Of a DNA stretch of 64,000 bases, positions 57,601-64,000 are shown piece by piece. The position numbers and the translations under genes are program-made. The notes beneath the pieces are model-generated. The model searched no databases, was not told the DNA's origin, and worked only from the letters and a program-made list of their open reading frames with translations. Source of the DNA: Mansonella perstans (lineage: Eukaryota > Nematoda > Chromadorea > Rhabditida > Onchocercidae); NCBI GenBank assembly GCA_037074765.1, contig JBAMDO010000566.1:434001-498000 (forward strand), in the 5' to 3' direction. Every line of letters starts with the position of its first letter. The first letter of the stretch is position 1.

Positions 57601-60600
57601 GTTAGGGAACAAAAAAAAATCAATTCTTGAGGCAAGTTGTTTCATTTTTCGATAAAAATTCATCAATGTCTCAATTTTTCTGAAACAACTGATACTTCTT
57701 CCCATCTTATTTTTACCATTCCCTGGGATAAGAAAAAAAAAGCTCATGGGTAACATTTTAGTCCAATGATTTCCTTGGCTTCCTGTTATAATCATTTTAT
57801 TCGCTCTACTACTCTACAGCATTTTGTTTAATCTTTTATACTTTTATCATTTAATGCATGAATGAATATATTTTGAAGGATGAATGTTAATTAACACTAT
57901 TAACAAAAGATGTCCATTCTCTCAATTCTGAATAAAAAAGAATTCAATACAGTAATCGAAATCAGAATAACTAATTATTAATTGTTCACCGAAAGTTAAA
58001 TTTTGTTAAATGGATTTTTTTTTTACAAATTCAAAACAAACCTTGCATACATATTTCGTTTTCATCACATATTTCATCATACAAAATGCAACCTGAAAGA
58101 AAGAATTATATTATTTCGAAAAGTTATGAAACTAAATTGATCACTGATAAGTTAATTAATTATCAGATTGAGCTAGAAACAATTGATAGTTGATATTGTG
58201 AGCATTTTCATTAAGTATGATGCTATAGATGCACATGTATAACAAATCATGTGACCAGCAGGAAGTGTTATAACATTAGCAGGTAGCTCAAATAGGCCAA
58301 TAGAAAAGCTCATTTGAATATGGGCGATAAATTTATTCTTTTTTTATTGGCTAATAAAAGATCGATTCTCACTTTATTTCCACTCATTTATCATTTATAA
58401 GCCATTCAATTAGTTTTGCATGCGTCCATAAAGTGTGGAAAAATTAAAATGAGAATTAGCAGAAATGATTTTCAATATACAATAAATGTCAACTATTTAA
58501 TGGTTGTTATTGTAGTACTGTTGAAATTATGCCTTGACATGATTTCTTTTATTTGACCTAAGATTCAAATATTTGAAATTTTTGAAACAATGACTGCTTT
58601 GGCTTTTGATGATCAAATTCTTATCGGCTAGCTTTTTTTTTTTTGTTTGAAGATAGTCTTTTGATAAAGATATTTACTATACATCGAAAATATTAGTAAA
58701 TCATTCTGAAGATTTTCCATTCAAATAACTGCCTTAGTAATGGCAGAATTTCAACATTTAAGACAATTTATGATTTGCTGATCAACGATCAGCAAATCGT
58801 AAATTGTAAAATTAAACTTTAATTCAGAGGGGAAGAGTGTTTAGAAGAAATAATTGAATTTGTTAATACTGGGAAAATAGTGTGACTTTTTCGTTAGCGC
58901 AATTTCTGATTTTTCAGCTTTCTTATTAAAAAAATCATCGGAAATAATTAGTATTTCAGCTCTTTGCATAATTATTTAACCGTCATTATTTTCCATCAAA
59001 TACTTTGCAAGAGAAATGGAAAAGTAATTAGAAAGTCATTGAACTGAATGTGAATAAGCTGTGCAGCTTATTAATAAATTTTAAAGCATCATATTCACAA
59101 TTCAGAAAAATAAGCGAAAATTATTTACTTATCATACATCTACTCAATAATTAACATTCTGAAAGCAAAACATCAACTGTTAGCGCCGTAAATTGACTTT
59201 TACTAAACGTTTGTTTCTATGTATCGTTAAGATCCTGAGATACAGTTAATGATCCGGTGATTTCTAAAAAATAAATAAGAATTTAAAAAATTAAAGTCAT
59301 TAACGCTTGCTGATATAAATACCATATGATTGTCATAATATTTCATGGCCAGGAAGAGGATAGTTATAAGCTTCTAACCTTATAAAAATCCTTCAAACAT
59401 TGACTTTATCTTGAATTCTATTTCTCAGCACTAATTTCACTTCTTTCTCCTTCTTATTATTCATCTATGATAAATAACAATCAATATTTCATCTTTTTTT
59501 TTTTTTTTTTGCAAAATAACACTAGCTTAGAGATTTTATTTATATTAGCAATTAAGGATTGATCATATTATTTCATGGCCAAGGAGGAGAGATTTATTTA
59601 AAAAATAAATTGCATTTCATTATCTCTATAAAAATCATAGGCCGTTTTCTTTTGATGATGGCTCTTTTGATATATATAATCTCCTATATACGGCTACAGT
59701 TTATAGCAATAATTAATATTAGTCATTTAATTTAAAAGTATTAAAGATGCATCAACTACATCAATAATTCATAACTTTAGATATTATAATTCTTTAAATC
59801 TTGAAATGATATTTGAAGCATTTGATGATATCATTTTGAAGTGGCAACATAATGTTTCATTCTTTCTCATATTTCATTATGAAAATGTGATCAGTTGATT
59901 ATTTAGAAGCAATAAAAGAATTTTTAATAATAAAAGATTACTATGATTTGTACAGTCCATTCCTCTTAATCTATTCCAAATGATTTATCAAATAAAAGAA
60001 AATGCAATCCTAAATAACTAATTAATCAAAAGCTATTTTATATTGCTTATAAATAAATTATAACAGGAAGGAAATAAAAAGCAATAATTCCATATATTTT
60101 ATTTATTATTTTTCAACATTCACATTTCATTTTATTACAATTTAAATTTGTAGCAAAAATCATGCAATGAATGATTCTAAATGTGTATTATTGTAGCCAT
60201 CTGAAATGCTTATTCTCTCCTAATAATGCTCCATGTCGGCCATCTGAAATGTTCACTTTCCCTCACAAATCTCTTATTTATTCTCTTATTCTCTCTAATT
60301 CCGATGCCTTCTTATATGAATCACTGTGTCACTTAGCAACTATTAAAATTACTTCACAATTCCATCATTTCAAATCTTCAAAAGTAGCTTACTAAATAAG
60401 TACACCATGAAATTCAATATTTTAGCACCTCATATGAGGAATGTGAAATGAGCAAGAAATAATTTCTTTTAAAAACCATCAAAGATAACTTATAATATCA
60501 AAATTGAAGATTTATATCAATGAAAATTACATATCTAAAAATTGTTAAAAAATTTTCTCTACATTTTATCAAAAATAAACAAACCAAATTTTCCAAAACA

Positions 60601-62252
60601 TTACATTTAATTCGTAAATTTACAAGATCTGACATGAACAATTTGAATTACTATAAGACAGTTCCTTACATTCAAAATACTAATAAGAGATAACTTTTCC
60701 CAATTAAAAAATCAAAAAATGATCCATCAAGATAAAATGTTGCCTACGCATCAATATTCAATAAATTAATCAGTTTTTTGCTTCGCTAAGAAACTTTTTT
60801 TTTGGAATTATATGAATGGTTCAATACGATCAATTCAATCATTTTTATGGGGAAACTAGAATTTGCCTACAGAAAAGATAACTTAATAATTTTTTCTTCT
60901 AACAGAAATTTTGTTGATTTCTCCCTTTCTTAGATTCTAAACTCACTAACACCCACCAATCTATCTGTCATAGTTTTCAGCTCATTTCGCTTCATTTTAT
61001 TTATTAATATTGTCCAAGATATTGTTGATATCAGATTGACATAAGACATAAATAGCAATTTAGAAAGTCGGAAATGCACCTAATGAAATAAAATACTCAC
61101 ATAATACTTCAACTGATAATTAAACTCTAAGTCAAAAAAACGCACGGAATCCAGAAATTGTCTGCTTCGTCTCAATATTTGTTGAAGTTTTCCTAAAGGA
61201 ATGCTAATTTCAAGAATGCTAATGGAGCTACAAGGAACTTAGTAAAAGATATGTATAAAACAATAAAATGGAATCTGCGATGTGGATAAAAAGGGATCCT
61301 ATTTTTCAATTGAAAGACGACTTTCAGTCCTAAAAGCAATCCTAATATGAACATGATGAAAAAAAAAAAAAACATCGGACTTGAAAATAATGAAAACCGT
61401 GAATGCCATACATAAATATTTCTTCCAATCAGTGTAAAAATGAAAATGATTTAACTCTGATTTATTTTTTTCTGAAAAATCGTGAATAAGCTTCATTGCA
61501 TTTCATTTTCTTCAATTCAACACCTGTAGGTAGAGTGGATTTAAATTCTGTTCACCTTAATTAATTTCATTCAATTTATTCATTTGTATATAATCAAAAG
61601 TTATGGGAAAGCTTAATTATGATATGTACAAAATATAGCTTGCTCTTACTCGGATGATTTTTTTTTTCGTTATATGAAAATAAGAAATGAGATAGAAGAA
61701 CTGAAATAATTCAACTCAAAATAAAATTAAAGAGAACTATTGAGAATGTTGAAGAGCTTTTTGCTAATCTCTTAAAAAATTTTAGAAATATGCCTAAGTT
61801 GCATCACATTAACTTCCTTGTTATAACTTTTCATTGAAAATATTTCCGATATTTATAAGAAGTTGTAGCATTTTTGCTCACTATAATTCATAGATGATAT
61901 GTTTGCAGAGTAGTCTAAGTTCTTTTTATTGTACTTTTCTGTTATCAACATCTGTTACTGTAGCTCACTCCTCATTACTGTAGCTCACCCCTTCATTACT
62001 GTAGCTCAGCTCTTTAGCAAATGTTTTATTCAAATCAATTACTCTCAGAAAAATAAATTATAAATGAAGCTAATCAATTCCCGTGGTAAAATTCTCAAAT
62101 AAAAACTTCCACCTACCGTTAGCAGATTTGGTATTCACCGTACCAGTTAAGAGAAAGAGAATGATGATGATGGCAACAGGATGAAGAATTTGTCGATTCC
62201 GGAAAAAAAACGTTTTTGAAATAGCACCGGAAGTCGGTGTTTCTGTCATCAT
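48669..62252 (-). CDS. ida-1: IA-2/phogrin receptor-type pseudophosphatase
   Basis: Type I membrane protein of dense-core vesicles that regulates neuropeptide and insulin-like secretion. Exons: 62252-62117, 58092-58042, 56948-56698, 55946-55832, 55635-55471, 55188-55084, 54616-54439, 54169-54066, 53953-53883, 53770-53490, 53407-53350, 52991-52844, 52198-51995, 51113-51009, 50138-49972, 49123-49005, 48811-48669, about 800 aa. A signal peptide ([14 protein letters not shown]) precedes the Cys block [20 protein letters not shown] ending FGEC; the membrane-proximal domain reads [10 protein letters not shown] and [17 protein letters not shown]; the transmembrane segment is near 407-429. The phosphatase domain holds [56 protein letters not shown] in place of the WPD loop, and [11 protein letters not shown]. 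Arg for Asp in WPD and Asp in the P-loop imply loss of catalysis, as in IA-2. All junctions keep phase except 52844/52198, where a micro-exon is probably missing. Confidence 0.94.
49400..50710. other. Unassigned richer-GC patches in ida-1 introns
   Basis: Two intronic stretches (about 49430-49870 and 50380-50690) look less AT-rich than nearby introns and contain short broken open frames on the plus strand (for example [18 protein letters not shown] near 49517). They may be decayed mobile DNA, but I recognise no family. The ida-1 exon at 49972-50138 lies between them. Confidence 0.3.
54615..54660. repeat. 23-bp tandem duplication of an ida-1 splice acceptor
   Basis: Units 54615-54637 and 54638-54660 differ at one base. 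On the minus strand each carries TTTTTCTTAG, so the acceptor of the exon starting at 54616 exists twice, 23 nt apart. Use of the upstream copy would shift the frame. Confidence 0.9.
58763..58807. repeat. 21-bp hairpin with 3-nt loop in ida-1 intron 1
   Basis: Arms 58763-58783 and 58787-58807 are reverse complements except for one T/C difference that would be a G-U pair on one strand. The central part reads TTTGCTGATC AAC GATCAGCAAA. The loop is too short for a typical microRNA precursor. Confidence 0.85.
61956..62009. repeat. Three 20-21-bp tandem copies with TTACTGTAGCTCA
   Basis: The 13-base word TTACTGTAGCTCA occurs at 61956, 61976 and 61997 without mismatch, separated by variable C/T-rich spacers. 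It lies about 110 bp downstream, on the transcript, of the first ida-1 exon. Confidence 0.9.
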
Positions 62253-62385
62253 ACCGTCAACCGCTTGTCGCCATTTGCAACCATTCTAAGTAGGTTAGCA
62301 AGTGTCTCTCGCTTTGGGGTGGATAAGATCTCACCACCGAAGGCCTGTTTCGCATATAACAACTGCGCTACTCTATATGCATGCA

Positions 62386-64000
<1,615 letters not shown>

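Larger units (their letters stand above)
58093..62116. other. Four-kilobase first intron of ida-1
   Basis: It separates the signal-peptide exon from the Cys-rich ectodomain exons. AT-rich, with only chance ORFs. It contains a long hairpin (58763-58807), a T run (59493-59510), a repeated GCCATCTGAAATG word (about 60195 and 60237) and three TTACTGTAGCTCA copies (61956-62009). Promoter-proximal first introns of this size often carry enhancers, but nothing here proves one. Confidence 0.6.

Noticed and set aside
48669..62252. ida-1 as an active receptor tyrosine phosphatase
   Set aside because: The WPD Asp is Arg and the P-loop carries Asp where active enzymes have Ala or a small residue, matching the inactive IA-2 class.

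Overview
This window is eukaryotic and nematode in character, most likely a clade III (spirurid/filarial) parasite. The DNA is AT-rich. Genes are split into many short exons with TTT(C/T/A)AG-like acceptors and GTAAGT/GTTAGT-like donors. All recognisable proteins have clear Caenorhabditis counterparts, while introns are long and intergenic spacers large. I identified the species group by inference only, and saw no bacterial (e.g. Wolbachia) segment.

Layout. 1-1761 (+): the end or whole of an unrecognised Ser/Thr-rich basic protein. 3269-4902 (-): ribosomal protein S3a (rps-1). 6299-12526 (+): eIF4E-transporter 4E-T (ifet-1), 14 exons, 932 aa. 14750-23996 (-): EXTL3-type exostosin glycosyltransferase (rib-2), 16 exons, 833 aa, with a TIR-bearing MITE-like element in one intron. 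25607-28450 (-): a decayed APE-type non-LTR retrotransposon whose 3' end lies against a (TG)n tract. 29350-35949: a 6.6-kb spacer in which I see no gene. 35950-43309 (+): G protein-coupled receptor kinase 2 (grk-2), 16 exons, 710 aa. 44331-44528 (+): a small unassigned ORF. 46258-47402 (-): a membrane-associated progesterone receptor component (PGRMC/vem-1) with an internally duplicated tail. 45342-45722 (-): a 79-aa protein resembling APC15, probably the downstream gene of a two-gene operon with vem-1. 48669-62252 (-): IA-2/phogrin-type receptor pseudophosphatase (ida-1), at least 17 exons, with a very long (TG)n tract just upstream of its start.

Exon models were built by hand from open frames, splice-site motifs, phase agreement and recalled family sequence. 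All seven multi-exon models keep phase across every junction except one in ida-1, where a micro-exon appears to be missing. Functionally the window mixes housekeeping (S3a), translational repression (4E-T), heparan sulfate synthesis (EXTL3), GPCR desensitisation (GRK2), membrane haem binding (PGRMC) and dense-core-vesicle biology (IA-2). Apart from the proposed vem-1/APC15-like pair, the genes are functionally unrelated neighbours.

I found no strong evidence of a wholly new system. The points most worth checking are the PGRMC tail duplication, the APC15-like operon partner, the altered eIF4E-binding motif of 4E-T, the missing ida-1 micro-exon, two long hairpins in introns and the LINE/(TG)n junction.
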